Origin: Ariolimax columbianus
Lineage: Eukaryota; Mollusca; Gastropoda; Stylommatophora; Arionidae
Direction of reading: 5' to 3'
Assembly: GCA_036924085.1 (NCBI GenBank)
Contig: JAVGWX010000003.1
Location: forward strand, 124,140,974-124,204,973
Length of the DNA stretch: 64,000 nucleotides
Each line of letters starts with the position of its first letter. Within the stretch, counting starts at the first letter, position 1. Both the position numbers and the translations under genes were made by a program. Positions 12,050 to 23,984 of this stretch are shown here, piece by piece. The notes beneath the pieces are model-generated. The model had not been told where the DNA came from. It ran no database searches and worked only from the letters and a program-made list of their open reading frames with translations.

Positions 12050-12603
12050 CTGCTCACGTCTAGCCTGCTAAACAGGAAATTCTCCTCCCGGCTACATCCA
12101 GCTCATACCAGAGCTGGGACCTGCACAGGGGCATTATCCCCTGCAGAAGTACAGGTCGACTAACAACTAAGAAATGTAATTCAGCAAGATACGATCTACA
12201 AGTAATGCAAAACTGATTTAGGAAATGTTTGGCCATTAATATCAACTGTTTAACTTCAGTTTAACTGCATCTTCAATTTATTTTACCTTGAGACAGTTTG
12301 ACTACCATATATATTCCTAAATCTGGCAAATCTAATGTCAAGGGCACATGTTTGAATGGGACAATGGGAAGCAAGCAACCAGAAAAAAAAATGTACAATG
12401 AATTGAAATACTGCAGAGCATGCCTTCTGAGGCTTAACAATACAGTATTTACAAGTACGGTAACTGCGTAACATAATCTTGACATGGGGATGAAGATCAT
12501 ATACATATTGTAATGGTAAATTCATTATTCTACCAGAAGCAAAGAGGTAATGATAGCAAAGGAACCAATGTCATTTAAAAATATACAAAATTTTCCATAT
12601 AGG
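12050..12603. other. No recognisable feature
   Basis: Two overlapping 77-80 codon minus ORFs at 12273-12525 have no motif. Confidence 0.5.
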
Positions 12604-13165
12604 GGTGGCTAAAGGTGTTTGGCTTTCTAGAGGGTCGCTGTGGCTGAAAGGTAAAGGTGTTTGGCTCTCTAGAGGGTCGCTGTGGCTGAGAGGTAAAGGT
12701 GTTTGGCTCTCTAGAGGGTCACTGTGGCTGAGAGATAAAGGTGTTTGACTCTCTAGAGGGTCACTATAGCTCAGAGGTAAAGGTGTTTGGCTCTCTAGAG
12801 GGTCACTGTGGCTGAGAGGTAAAGGTGTTTGACTCTCTAGAGGGTCACTATAGCTCAGAGGTAAAGGTGTTTGGCTCTCTAGAGGGTCACTGTGGCTGAG
12901 AGGTAAAGGTGTTTGACTCTCTAGAGGGTCACTGTGGCTGAGAGGTAAAGGTGTTTGACTCTCTAGAGGGTCACTATAGCTCAGAGGTAAAGGTGTTTGG
13001 ATCTCTAGAGGGTCACTATAGCTCAGAGATAAAGGTGTTTGGATCTCTAGAGGGTCGCTATGGCTCAGAGGTAAAGGTGTTTGGCTCTCTAGAGGGTCGC
13101 TGTAGCTGAGAGATAAAGGTGTTTGGATCTCTAGAGGGTCGCTATGGCTCAGAGGTAAAATTGTG
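12604..13165. repeat. 42-bp minisatellite, about 13 copies, carrying a Pol III A box
   Basis: Each unit contains TGGCTGAGAGGTAAAGG or TAGCTCAGAGGTAAAGG, a good match to the tRNA A box (TRGCNNARNGG). Sub-variants alternate (GTGGCTGAG or ATAGCTCAG; TTGGCTC, TTGACTC or TTGGATC). A 214-codon minus-strand ORF (12571-13215) results from the period being 3 x 14 and is not a protein gene. Confidence 0.95.
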
Positions 13166-13215
13166 TGTTTCTCTAGAAACATAAGCATGAAACCATACGG
13201 TTTCAAATACCACAA
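13130..13215 (+). mobile_element. tRNA-like relic at the edge of the 42-bp array
   Basis: The last array unit (TATGGCTCAGAGGTAAAA) continues into about 45 bp that ends in a weak B-box-like stretch (CGGTTTCAAATACC). It may be the tRNA-like SINE head from which the array grew. Confidence 0.4.
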
Positions 13216-13559
13216 GTTTTAAACTCCCTCTGGTCTCTAGGGAGGCGGGACCAGGATCTAGTCATATTGTAGATTGATGTGATCTAAGTCAGAGATCCTG
13301 TGTACAAGTGTTGCATGTAAAAGAACCCTTAGCAGTTGAAAAAGAATATGCTGTCAGCCACTGTCCAGACAAAAATCTAAAAGTAATGAAACTCCTATTC
13401 AGTTATGCAAGCTACCTCTCCTCAGGACTAGTAATCCACAGGAAGTAAAATTTGTAAAAATTAGAATGTTCTGCTGATAGCCTTTGGCTACCTGTCAGCA
13501 GGCATACACCAGTTGGAATTTCATAATTCCTTGTACAACCTGTATCTGAGTTTGTCACA
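13216..13559. other. No recognisable feature
   Basis: A small palindrome (CCCTCTGG-TCTCTAGGGAGG) lies at about 13226-13248. Nothing else is supported. Confidence 0.4.
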
Positions 13560-13790
13560 AATTGTCTCTCATAGCGGGTTTGCTCAGGTTCTTCTTACAC
13601 CCCTGGATGTACTGAAGAAGGTGAACCTTTGTCCACCATGCTGTAGTGTAATGCAAAGGCTTCTCGGCAGGTGCAGCCAAAGGGGATCAATGTGTCAATC
13701 CCCACCTCGTTGGCCAGGCTGCTGTAACACAGTCTGTTTCCAGGTGCACGACGTGGACGTGAGATGGGGGAGTTAGCCTTCGCACCCAGC
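13560..13790 (-). mobile_element. SINE2-like element, strongly diverged
   Basis: Shares CCCCACCTCGTTGGCCAGGC, ACAGTCTGTTTCCAGG and GTGAGATGGGG with SINE2. The left part does not match. Confidence 0.55.
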
Positions 13791-13794
13791 AGAA

Positions 13795-13935
13795 TTTTAG
13801 TATATACATGTGACCCTTTAGTATAATCCGTATATGGAATTGAAAATAAAATAGATACAACAATGGCAATATTGATTATTATGAGCAAATGTCAATATAG
13901 TCTCTTAGCAGACACTGCTGTCAAAGATGAAGTGT
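13795..13935 (-). mobile_element. SINE3 3' portion, antisense
   Basis: The reverse complement reads ACACTTCATCTTTGACAGCA then GTGTCTGCTAAGAG, matching the 3' part of SINE3 copies (TCATCC-TGACAG-AGTG). Confidence 0.45.
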
Positions 13936-14410
13936 TATAGAAAAAATTATATTAAGTCCCGGCTTTATTATGAGTTGGGGTGGGCAATTAAATCCCTTCC
14001 CTCCCTCATTCACAGCTGGACTGACTGGGGCTCATTGTTAACGGTTATTGTACCCAGTACCTGTCCAGTGAGAAATGAGCACTCTACCCCACAGTCACTC
14101 AGATGTCAAGGATGGATTAATAGAATATGAACCAACTTCACTAAGAATTATACCAGTTAGAGATCAGTCACAAGACAGGCGAAAAGCCATTTGTCAATTC
14201 TAAAACTCACAAAGACAGTGTTACTGCACAGCAAATATTCAATATGAAAATGATAACACAAGACAAAAAACTGATGATACACGAAAGTAATTAGATTTAA
14301 AAAATACGCTCGAGCAGCCAACAAAAAAAAACTGAACACTGATATGTGAAAGAAGGAAACAGTAACATAAGGATTCCAGGAATTGTAATATCTCAGACAG
14401 CTTCTAGTAC
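13936..14410. other. No recognisable feature
   Basis: Short ORFs only (60-67 codons). Confidence 0.4.
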
Positions 14411-14966
14411 TTCAGAACTGGGTGGGTGAGGGCGCAGAGATGGGTGAGGGAGCAGAGATGGGTGAGGGAGCAGAGATGGGTGAGGGAGCAGAGATGGGTG
14501 AAGATGCAGAGATGGGTGAGGGAGCAGAGATGGGTGAGGGAGCAGAGATGGGTGAGGGAGCAGAGATGGGTGAGGGAGCAGATATGGGTGAGGGCGCAGA
14601 GATGGGTGAGGGAGCAGAGATGGGTGTAGGAGGAAAGATAGGTGAGGGAGCAGAGATAGGTGAGGGCGCAGAGATGGGTGAGGGAGCAGAGATGGGTGAG
14701 GGAGCAGAGATGGGTGAGGGAGCAGAGATGGGTGAGGGCGCAGAGATGGGTGAGGGAGCAGAGATGGGTGAGGGAGCAGAGATGGGTGAAGATGCAGAGA
14801 TGGGTGAGGGAGCAGAGATGGGTGAGGGCGCAAAGATGGGTGAGGGAGCAGAGATGGGTGAGGGAGCAGAGATGGGTGAAGATGCAGAGATGGGTGAGGG
14901 AGCAGAGATGGGTGAAGATGCAGAGATGGGTGAAGATGCAGAGATGGGTGAGGGAGCAGAGATTGG
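14411..14966. repeat. 18-bp minisatellite, about 31 copies
   Basis: Unit GAGATGGGTGAGGGAGCA with variants GGGCGCA and GAAGATGCA. ORFs of up to 198 codons cross it in several frames on both strands, which happens when a stop-free unit of 18 bp repeats. Not coding. Confidence 0.97.
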
Positions 14967-14989
14967 TGCTAAAAGTGGGGATTTTACAC

Positions 14990-15519
14990 ATTGACTGTTA
15001 TGAGCCACTCACAACAAAGAAAAATGTTCATTCTTTAGCTTGTCAAATAGCTCATTCTATGATCTTCACAACGACACATGATTCATTCAAATATCCAGTT
15101 TAATTTGCACACTCGCTCACGGTGATAGGAAACTTGAGAAAAAATTATTATACCCCAGAATGTTTTACAGTACAGAAGTGAACTTCTCTGCTACGCAACA
15201 CCAGTAACAAGGAAACAGTGAAACAGCAAATACATCAGAAAAAGACAAGAACAGCATTCACATCAATAGTTACTCAATCATGTTCAACAATCTGACATCT
15301 CGTAAAACAAGGTTATATTTGTACCAATGTGACCACATCCCTATTTAAGAAAACCATACATCCACACTTACATTGGTCATCAGCTATGAACCAGAATGTG
15401 CTGAGCAACAGGCATTACATGCCACCAAACCCTTTATGCTGAGTTTGTGATAAGTTGGCTCAGTGGGTTGTCTGTCTGCCCTGTAGCTGTCTTCGTTATT
15501 TCGTTCTATTGTATAATTA
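14990..15519. other. Mostly unassigned; isolated A-box-like stretch
   Basis: At about 15452-15470, TTGGCTCAGTGGGTTG resembles a Pol III A box without a clear B box. It could be a degraded SINE head upstream of the 15-bp array. Confidence 0.35.
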
Positions 15520-16100
15520 AAATGTTCTTTCTTTGCTGTCATCTGTCCTGGCTATGATGTTATTCTACCTTTTCAAATGTTCTTTGTTTGCTGTCCTGTA
15601 TCTGTCTTAGCTCTGCTTGTCTTATATCTTATTAATTTCTTCTGATTGTCTTACTTCTCATAACTGATTAATGCTTTTCTCTGCTCTGTATTTGTCTTGG
15701 TTGTGTTTGTCTTGGTTTTGTTTGTCTTAGTTTTGTTTGTCTTGGTTATGTTTGTCTTGGTTATGTTTGTCTTGGTTTTGTTTGTCTTGGTTATGTTTGT
15801 CTTGGTTGTGTTTGTCTTGGTTTTGTTTGTCTTGGTTATGTTTGTCTTGGTTGTGTTTGTCTTGGTTTTGTTTGTCTTAGTTTTGTTTGTCTTGGTTGTG
15901 TTTGTCTTGGTTTTGTTTGTCTTGGTTTTGTTTGTCTTGGTTATGTTTGTCTTGGTTGTGTTTGTCTTGGTTTTGTTTGTCTTAGTTTTGTTTGTCTTGG
16001 TTATGTTTGTCTTGGTTATGTTTGTCTTGGTTATGTTTGTCTTAGTTTTGTTTGTCTTGGTTATGTTTGTCTTGGTTATGTTTGTCTTGGTTATGATCTT
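15520..16100. repeat. 15-bp minisatellite, about 27 tight copies after a degenerate lead-in
   Basis: The unit is TTTGTCTTGGTTATG with TTTTG and TTGTG variants. The tight array runs about 15693-16097; 15520-15690 holds related degenerate TGTCTTRG and TTCTTTG pieces. A 137-codon ORF of V, L, F and M residues is a by-product of the period. Confidence 0.95.
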
Positions 16101-16511
16101 CTATATCTGAGGAATAATCCATTTGTGCTGGGCAGAAATGTTTTAACAAGTGGCCATAAAAGCGAGAAAAAATAATTTAATGTATTTTAAAAAAAACAAT
16201 ATGTTGATGTTTTTTGTCCTTGTTGAAGAACTTACTTAACGTTTTCACTGCCCGCGTATACTGTACATTTAATGTATGTGGTCAATGTGGTCCAGGCCAA
16301 AGCTACTACAGAACATCTTAGATGCATATCTTTGGTCATGCTGCCAGAAGTCCACGTTTCAGCTCCAAAATGATCACCCACGGAAGATCAGCAAATGTTT
16401 TTCCTCTAATACACACATTGTTTGAGTCCTACAAATTGCTGCTTCATCTAGAACTATAAGTCTCTTCAAATAGCGTAGACGTTCTAGCCAGTACATTTCA
16501 GCAGATTTATA
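16101..16511. other. No recognisable feature
   Basis: Nothing supported. Confidence 0.4.
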
Positions 16512-16705
16512 GCCACCACCATGACCAATCTTAGAAAAGGTGCAAAGGTCATTACCACAATAACCAATCATTGGGAAGGTGCAAAAGTCATCACCACCAT
16601 CCATCAACATTCTTAGAACAAAAGTAATCACCACCATCCATCAACATTCTTAGAACAAAAGTAATCACCACTATCACCAATCTTAGAAAAGGTGTGAAGG
16701 TCTGT
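16512..16705. repeat. Short degenerate tandem repeat
   Basis: ATCACCACCATCCATCAACA followed by TTCTTAGAACAAAAGTA occurs twice in tandem, flanked by diverged copies containing CCAATCTTAGAAAAGGTG. Confidence 0.7.
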
Positions 16706-16954
16706 GTAGAGGAATTGTGATGAACATCATTTTTGTACTCTGGTACACACAGTGAAACAAAATATCATCCTTTAAGAATTCAATCCCTTATCACTTCTGT
16801 GTAAGCAAGGCCCCTAATGTCAGAAATCCAATCCCAGCTACAGCAAAACTAACAAACTTCTTAAACTGTGGCCATTGGTCAACCTTCTCGGAATGGTGTG
16901 ATTGGAATTCCAGAAATCCTTGCTGTGGATGAGAAAGATTCAGAGCTGTTAGCT

Positions 16955-17560
16955 AGACCCATTGATCAACTACATCAGACATTTATATGGTTAGCTGGAC
17001 ACATTGATCAACTACAACAAACATTTATATGGTTAGCTGGACAGATTTATCAACTACAACAAACATTTATATGGTTAGCTAGACCCATTAATCAACTACA
17101 ACAAACATGTATATGGTTAGCTGGACAGATTTATCAACTACAACAAACATTTATATGGTTAGCTGGACCCATTGATCAACTACAACAAACATTTATATGG
17201 TTAGCTGGACAGATTTATCAACTACAACAAACATTTATATGGTTAGCTGGACCCATTGATCAACTACAACAAACATGTATATGGTTAGCTGGACAGATTT
17301 ATCAACTACAACAAACATTTATATGGTTAGCTGGACAGATTTATCAACTACAACAAACATTTATATGGTTAGCTGGACAGATTTATCAACTCCAACAAAC
17401 ATTTATATGGTTAGCTGGACCCATTGATCAACTCCAACAAACATTTATATGGTTAACTGGACCCATTGATCAACTCCAACAAACATGTATATGGTTAGCT
17501 GGACTCATTGATCAACTCCAACAAATATTTACATTGTTAGCTAGACCCATTGATCCACAA
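16955..17560. repeat. 42-bp minisatellite, array 1 of a twin pair
   Basis: About 14 copies. Each holds ATTGATCAAC or TTTATCAAC, then a CAACAAACA block and TTTATATGGTTAGCTGGA. One plus frame is open for 254 codons (16868-17632), reading 14-residue repeats such as IDQLQQTFIWLAGQ. Most differences between units are nonsynonymous (TTT/TGT, GAT/TAT, CAC/CCC), which argues against selection on a protein. Confidence 0.95.
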
Positions 17561-17749
17561 CTATGCCAAACTTCACATGATTATGGCCAGTGTGAATTTG
17601 GGGTGCAGAAAACCATTAGTACCATTAGTTGAAGAGCAGCCTTCCCTTATTGGCTACTTTTGCTCTGTTAGTTGCCTCTTATGGTATGTTCTCAGTGGTT
17701 GAGTAACTGTCACACAGAGCCATCCCGGATATTATTCAGGAAATAGCCA

Positions 17750-18595
17750 ATGTCACATTGGCTATTGATCAACAACCACATCAGACATTTATATGGTTAG
17801 CTGGACACATTGATCAACTACATCAGACATTTATATGGTTAGCTGGACCCATTGATCAACTACATCAGACATTTATATGGTTAGCTGGACACATTGATCA
17901 ACAACCACATCAGACATTTATATGGTTAGCTGGACACATTGATCAACAACCACATCAGACATTTATATGGTTAGCTGGACACATTGATCAACAACCACAT
18001 CAGACATTTATATGGTTAGCTGGACACATTGATCAACTACAACAAACATTTATATGGTTAGCTGGACACATTGATCAACAACCACATCAGACATTTATAT
18101 GGTTAGCTGGACACATTGATCAACAACCACATCAGACATGTATATGGTTAGCTGGACACATTGATCAACTACAACAAACATTTATATGGTTAGCTGGACA
18201 CATTGATCAACTACAACAAACATTTATATGGTTAGCTGGACACATTGATCAACTACAACATCAGACATTTATATGGTTAGCTGGACACATTGATCAACAA
18301 CCACATCAGACATTTATATGGTTAGCTGGACACATTGATCAACTACAACAAACATTTATATGGTTAGCTGGACACATTGATCAACTACAACATCAGACAT
18401 TTATATTGTTAGCTGGACACATTGATCAACTACAACAAACATTTATATGGTTAGCTGGACACATTGATCAACTACAACATCAGACATTTATATGGTTAGC
18501 TGGACACATTGATCAACAACCACACAGACATTTATATGGTTAGCTGGACACATTGATCAACAACCACATCAGACATTTATATGGTTAGACAAAGT
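17750..18595. repeat. 42/45-bp minisatellite, array 2 of a twin pair
   Basis: Same unit family as array 1, separated by about 190 bp of other sequence. Units alternate between 42 and 45 bp because of an extra triplet (CAACAACCACATCAG or CTACAACATCAG versus CTACAACAA). The open frame lasts 261 codons and breaks only at a 1-base deletion in the penultimate unit near 18523. Confidence 0.95.
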
Positions 18596-19664
18596 TGAAG
18601 GTCACGTGAGAGACTCAGTTAAGAATAAGTTGCCAATACTCAGGAGCAGACAAGGGCAAGTAACATTTATTTGTACATACTACTGCAAGTTGAACATTGC
18701 TGAATATGGATATCTTAGTGGATAACATGCTACTATACAGAACTGAATACAAAAACCCTAACAGGGTGTGGGGCTACAGAGGTTAAAGAAATTCGCAATA
18801 GTGTGATACACGCAACGGCAGAAGGGCAAAGAAAAACACATGTAGCCGATATGCTTCTTATTAAAGCGTATTTGTCAGTTGATAAACGATATCTGAGTTT
18901 CAGTCCAGGAAATCGACTTACATGCAAGTTTTTTTCCTCTCTATAGTCTTTGACTATCCTCAGACTACCAACAAGGCAGCAGGTGGTTTAAAGAGATTTT
19001 CTTCTATATGAATTAGTACGTACATGTATGTGGATTACATTCTGGCATACGGTCTAAGTTTGTTCTTTCTTCAGTCTCTATACCGTTTAACAGTAGTGCC
19101 ACAAGAAGTTAGCTGAAAAATTACATGGTAAATATTGTAGGAACTGAGCACAGCACAGTTGCTATTAGGGCTCTTATCTCGCCCCATTCACCTGCTTTTA
19201 GTAGGTATAACACATGGGCGATAAGCGACAGGAGCTGGGTTAAAACTGTCAAAGTCCGTGTGTTATGCTAACCTTGCTATTGTGTATAGCTTATCCTAGA
19301 CGCGACTCCCGGCTATACCAACAATGTATAGCCAAATCGATATCATATTCAAATAGCAGTCGAGGTGACACACATTTCAACTGCACTGACTGAGTTTAGT
19401 TTGCGTATGCAGATCTCAATAGTTTACCAAGTGATATAAATGCTCAATGTTGACTTTCATATGATCCTCACTTCTCTTGTTATTCAATTGTCTAGTGATA
19501 GAATGAGTTGGCTACTCTAATATGCAGCGAATAAGTGGGCTAGTCTCCTCACACATCAAAAGGTGTGACTTTGTACAATGGCGAACCTAATTGGTTATTG
19601 CGGACTGATGGGCAGTGCCAGTTCTATCATCGGCGTTACCTTCGTAACTACCAACAACAAATGT
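18596..19664. other. No recognisable feature
   Basis: No ORF with motifs and no repeat match noticed. Confidence 0.45.
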
Positions 19665-19830
19665 ACATTCTCTCGAACAGCGTTTGATTGCTAGCGTGCT
19701 CGCATCCTGACAAAGGTGCTCGGTTCGATCCCGTTATAAAAACCACCCCAGCTATAAATTAGTACTTGGTTTACTGTAAGAGACGAAAATGCAGCAAGGA
19801 AGGTAACTATCCCCCCAACAATATACAAAA
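19665..19830 (+). mobile_element. SINE3 copy, tRNA-derived
   Basis: B box in TCGGTTCGATCCCG (about 19720-19733). Downstream is the family body: TACTTGGTTTACTGTAAG, GCAGCAAGGAAGGTAACT and TTAGTACAATACAG. The A box is degenerate. Confidence 0.65.
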
Positions 19831-20214
19831 GTGGAGACTTAGTACAATACAGCCCCTACCCATGGCTATCTTTACTCTTAAATGAAGACGGCCATGTTTT
19901 AACACGGTATTCCTGGTAGGAGTATCTGTTTCGGAACTACATTGACCTTCGCGTTCTCCCACATGGTCTAGTATTGCTCCCGAACTGTATCTGTCCAATA
20001 CTGTGTTGGTATTGATATCACTGGGAGATACAGCTTGGAGTAATGACGAGATAGGAAACACATAGGAAGACAGAACAAACAATGGGCTGGTCAAAAAAAA
20101 AGAACAGTCAACTACCAGTGCGTCAGTATAACAAAGGACGATCTGGTTGCATGACATGACGAAGCGGGTTGTTGTTGATTGAAGCTTCATCTGCTCAGTT
20201 GTTCACTCTTAACG

Positions 20215-20400
20215 GATTTTCTGGTAGCAGGTTGTAGTGGATCTTATAATATCGTGGGCTGTCTTGGCTGTAGTGCAATGAAAGGCTTCTGGTCAGAGTC
20301 AATGCCATTCTCTCTCCTCACCTTGTTGGCTGCGCTGCTGTAATACATTATGTTTCCAGCTGCAATTCAAGGACGTAAATATCATGTGGTCTTGGTCCCC
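20215..20400 (-). mobile_element. SINE2-like element, diverged
   Basis: Shares CTCACCTTGTTGGCTGCGCT, TGTTTCCAG and GTGGTCTTGGTCC with SINE2, and GTAGTGCAATGAAAGGCTTC with the 13.6-kb element. Confidence 0.5.
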
Positions 20401-20539
20401 ATTTCTTACCTGACCCTAACCCCATGCGATTTAGCATCTTGTGTGGATTCTTGTTCTTGGAAGATACTCGTGCTGTGTTGACGACGTTTCTTTGGTAGCG
20501 GGTTACAGTGACTCTTATAACATGGCAAGGTAGACCGAT

Positions 20540-20845
20540 AACGGACCTGAGTCCTCCTGTTTCTAGTTTCTTCTTCGACCAACTGATGCTATGCTTCTAG
20601 CCCGATGAGGTTCATGAAGAATGTGTGTCAGGTCTTCGCTGGTCTCCCACAGCTTACTGAGCATGGTCGCGTCCCCGGGCGAGATAGCCTTTCTTTAGTC
20701 TGCATTAGTAAAGCAGTCCTGCGGGATATGCTTCTGTGTTTGCTTGGGCGCTCCACAATCGGAAGTGGCAGTGTCTCTGAGACCCATTCTGTGGAGGCAG
20801 GCCTTGAGTCTGCAATATCCCGTTCTGAGTCAGCAGATCTTGACT
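20540..20845 (-). pseudogene. LINE ORF2 C-terminal fragment
   Basis: The minus-strand frame reads RLKACLHRMGLRDTATSDCG, then a CGAP(x)QT(x)KHIPQDC zinc-knuckle-like motif and a LSKLWETSEDLTHIL block with small breaks. This is the region after RNase H in I-like LINEs, and matches the layout of the fragment at 6826-7301. It overlaps a plus-strand chance ORF at 20605-20895. Confidence 0.6.
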
Positions 20846-20924
20846 TACCTATCTATGCCAAGTTTATCCATGCCAAGTTTGTAATGCAACGTTAGGCTCA
20901 TCAGTAAGCTCACAACTATGAGCT

Positions 20925-21010
20925 TACAGTGTCGACCCCCCACCTCGTTGGCGAGACTAATTAATCAGTACGTTCCACCTGACCTTGATTACTCTTCGTT
21001 CCCGTCGGGT
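20925..21010 (-). mobile_element. SINE2 fragment
   Basis: CCCCCCACCTCGTTGGCGAG followed by TAATCAGTACGTTCCACCTG matches two separate SINE2 landmarks with a deletion between them. Confidence 0.45.
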
Positions 21011-21614
21011 GGATAAAGGATATAAGCTACAACACGGGCTTACTAGACCCGGCCCAGCTGAGAAAACCAGTTTCTCAAGTCACTTAACACGTTTAAGTGT
21101 ACCTTAAATGTGTAAGTAAAGATTGACCAAAATAGGAATGCTTCTAATGTCATGTATGTGCGGGTGACCTGCTCGAATTGTTTAGCTAGCGCCCAGATCT
21201 CTCCACCCCATATTATGCTGATTTTTCAGACCCGTCTGTGACACACTGCAGCTGGTCATTCGACCAGAACATGTATTCAATTGTAACTAAGTAAACCAGT
21301 ATTTGTGTCAGTTGCTATGAAGACAAACTTTGCATGACAGAAAGACTACAGGAAATGTTACGTCAGCTACTTATAAAAACCAGGCATCACAACAAGCGTC
21401 ACATGAATAGCAAATAAAATGGTTGAGCCAAAAACACGACGTCTTGGCCAGGATGTCAAGCACCTATACATAGCTTCTTATTGAAAACATTTCTGATAAA
21501 TATTAGCACAACTTTATGTACGTCATTAGGAATGCAAAGGGTGAAAAAAGACGTTGGATATATACAATAAAATAGACTTGCTTATATTTTGGAATAGCGT
21601 GTACGAAATAAAGA
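21011..21614. other. No recognisable feature
   Basis: Nothing supported. Confidence 0.4.
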
Positions 21615-21840
21615 TGACACACATGTAGAATTAATGACGAGCCGGCGGCCAGTATTCTAAAGAGAGAGGCACTGGTTCGAACCCTGGTTATTTCTCCACA
21701 AAATAAGGGAAGGAGGAGTGTCAAATGTGGTGTGTGAAATACCAATCCAGCCTACACGTTGCGTGGCGACTGTTGGGGCAAGCGGCCTATATTCTTTATT
21801 CCCACACGTCCGTTCGGCGGACCCCAGCAAAGATAGAAAT
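21615..21840 (+). mobile_element. tRNA-derived SINE
   Basis: B box CTGGTTCGAACCCTGG (about 21671-21686) follows a degenerate A box (GGCGGCCAGTATTC). The downstream block GTGGCGACTG-GGGCAAGCGGCC and GACCCCAGCAA recurs at about 29800-29875 (GTGGTGACAAGCGGCC, GATCCCAGCAA). Confidence 0.55.
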
Positions 21841-22256
21841 TTTATAGATAGAATTACTGATAGTTACAACTAGACAAGTCTTACTGGTCTGACAGATTGG
21901 TATCCCCCATAACACAGCGTTGAAAGACGTATAATGAGAAAGTCGGCTTTATTTTGCGCAGTAACTTTAAACCAGGTTCGATGACCGACTGAGATGAGTC
22001 GACACGAACGGTAAAAGGGAACATTCAGAGGAAAAAGAACATCGCCGACTGGTACCACAGCCACGCAGTATTTTCATCAGCCCTCTTATCACTACATCGC
22101 CACGATCCAACCTACGTCATATGCGTGTTGTGATTGTGGATATGGTAAACAGATCAAGACAAAAAACAAAGGTTTATGACCCACTTTCATATATGTTACT
22201 AAAAGTATCGTGGTCAACTGGCTTGGGTGTGAGTAATCTGACCAGGAAGACGTGTT

Positions 22257-22617
22257 TTCTTCTCCTTCTTCTTTCGTTCTCAATCTCCCGCTACCAAACC
22301 CTGAAAGGGCTTAAGTAGCAGAATGTAGCCCAGAGAACGGAATGCGTTGTGTCGTAGATTACAGCTTCACTGCGATATTTGCACCTTTCGGTCCAACACA
22401 TCCGACTTCAGCAAACACTTTTTGGGTGCCGGGTTAGCATTCCCTCTTCGATCCCTTCTCCTTAGCCAGCCTGCCCTGCTGCAGCCTCTTATCCAGGATC
22501 ACCGCGTGGAGGTGTAGAAGAGTCTTGGGAGCTCTGGTTCGCTGGCCCTGACGCTAGCAGTCAGCTATGGGTCGCTGACCACTGCAGCTCATGCGCTGCT
22601 CAGCGTCTTGATCCCAG
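22257..22617 (-). mobile_element. SINE1 copy, near full length
   Basis: Antisense copy. The GAA-type tail reads as TTCTTCTCCTTCTTCTTTCG at the left, and the head ends in GCGTCTTGATCCC at the right. Possible diverged target duplication: AGACGTGTTTTC on the left and AGGCGTGTGTTC on the right. Confidence 0.85.
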
Positions 22618-23349
22618 GCGTGTGTTCAAAACTTGGGTTTTTTTTTTTCTATCGGAAGAAAATGTAAACCTAGCATCACAATGCATGACGACTTTAGGGG
22701 CAAGTGTCCCTTATTCGTCAACCCTATAAATACTACAGGTGACACCGTAACGTAATGCCGCAGCGATAGTTGTTTAGTTATTGTTTAGTTATTAACTGCA
22801 CTAAGGCAAAAAAAGTCTCTTTTTTCCGTAAAATGGAATGACACGTTCTTGCGTCACCAAGTGCTTCGACACACTATCTCGTGTGAATTATATCAATAAT
22901 TACTAATAACGTGTCATGTATTGTTATTCTATTCAATGATGTAATGTCTGGGACTAATAATCTTCTTCTTATGCATTTAACAACACAATGAGATGAGACC
23001 AAAATTAAGACCGTCCCCGATGAGGGAAAACTAAAGGTTTTTGGGATCCCAATGCAAAGTTATCAGCACCAACAACAAACGTGTTAACAAAATGGAATGC
23101 GACATGCACGGTATATGTGATGTGTAGGTATTACAACAGAAACTGAGATGAATGGCAGAGTCAGCTGTGTGAGCCTAGTAGAATGACAAGTACAAGAAAT
23201 CTAGTCTCATAGCTGTTACTGTAATGGGATACAGTGGTAGAAAAACACTAGAGGCATGGATTGAAAATATTAACTGCCACAATGATGGACACATGAAAGA
23301 ACTGCATCTGCAACCGATGTCTTTCATTTCTGACGTTAGTCCTGAAAAT
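22618..23349. other. No recognisable feature
   Basis: AT-rich sequence with a short T run at about 22643. Nothing supported. Confidence 0.4.
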
Positions 23350-23640
23350 TATGTTGTGTCCTAGTTTATAGCGAGGCCACGATATCTGCGCCTTTCGGTC
23401 CGATATACCAGGTTTCAGCGCGGCATATTTGGAAACCGGTTTGCCTTCCCTATTTGATCCCTAATCTCTTAGAGTAGCCTGTTTCTAGGGCCGCCACTTG
23501 AAGCCGGAATATGGGCTTGGTCAGCTATAGTCTGCTTACCCTGACGCAAGCCGTCACCTAAGAGTCGATGACGCAAGCCGTCAGCTAGGAGTCGATGCGC
23601 ATGTCACTCACTGCTTACGGCGTCTAACGACATATGTAGA
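23350..23640 (-). mobile_element. SINE1 copy, decayed
   Basis: TGCGCCTTTCGGTCCGATAT, TTGATCCCTAATCTCTTAG and CTGACGCAAGCCGTCA match SINE1 blocks in order. A 30-bp block around GACGCAAGCCGTCA and AGAGTCGAT is locally duplicated (about 23550-23597). Confidence 0.65.
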
Positions 23641-23984
23641 CAATCGATATGATATGATATCTTCTTGTCATAACTAAAGTTCACACCAATTTCCAGCAGA
23701 CAAGTGCCTCGACTCCTTCATACTAAAGTGAAAAACGATACAACCATCCCCGTATATTCAGTTTGTGACTTTCCACATTGTGTACCGTAACTTGTCTATG
23801 AAACATTACCAATAAGCGTTGGTGCTGTATATAGAATTAAACCACGTCAATAATTAGACCATAGATACGTATTATTACTGTATTGATGTGACAACTTTCT
23901 GATCAATCATGCGTCAAGTACCGTCAGCTATAGATATCATCATGTATATTATCGGTACAGTAGGTCAATTATAAACGTGAGCTT

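Noticed and set aside
12571..13215. 214-codon minus-strand ORF with 14-residue repeats
   Set aside because: It is the 42-bp minisatellite read in one frame; no unique domain, no splice context, and the unit is better explained by its tRNA A box.
14393..15103. Overlapping ORFs of up to 198 codons (proline/serine- or glutamate/glycine-rich)
   Set aside because: Open in several frames on both strands because an 18-bp stop-free unit repeats; not a protein gene.
15697..16110. 137-codon hydrophobic ORF that looks like a membrane protein
   Set aside because: A 15-bp repeat coding only V, L, F and M in period; artefact.
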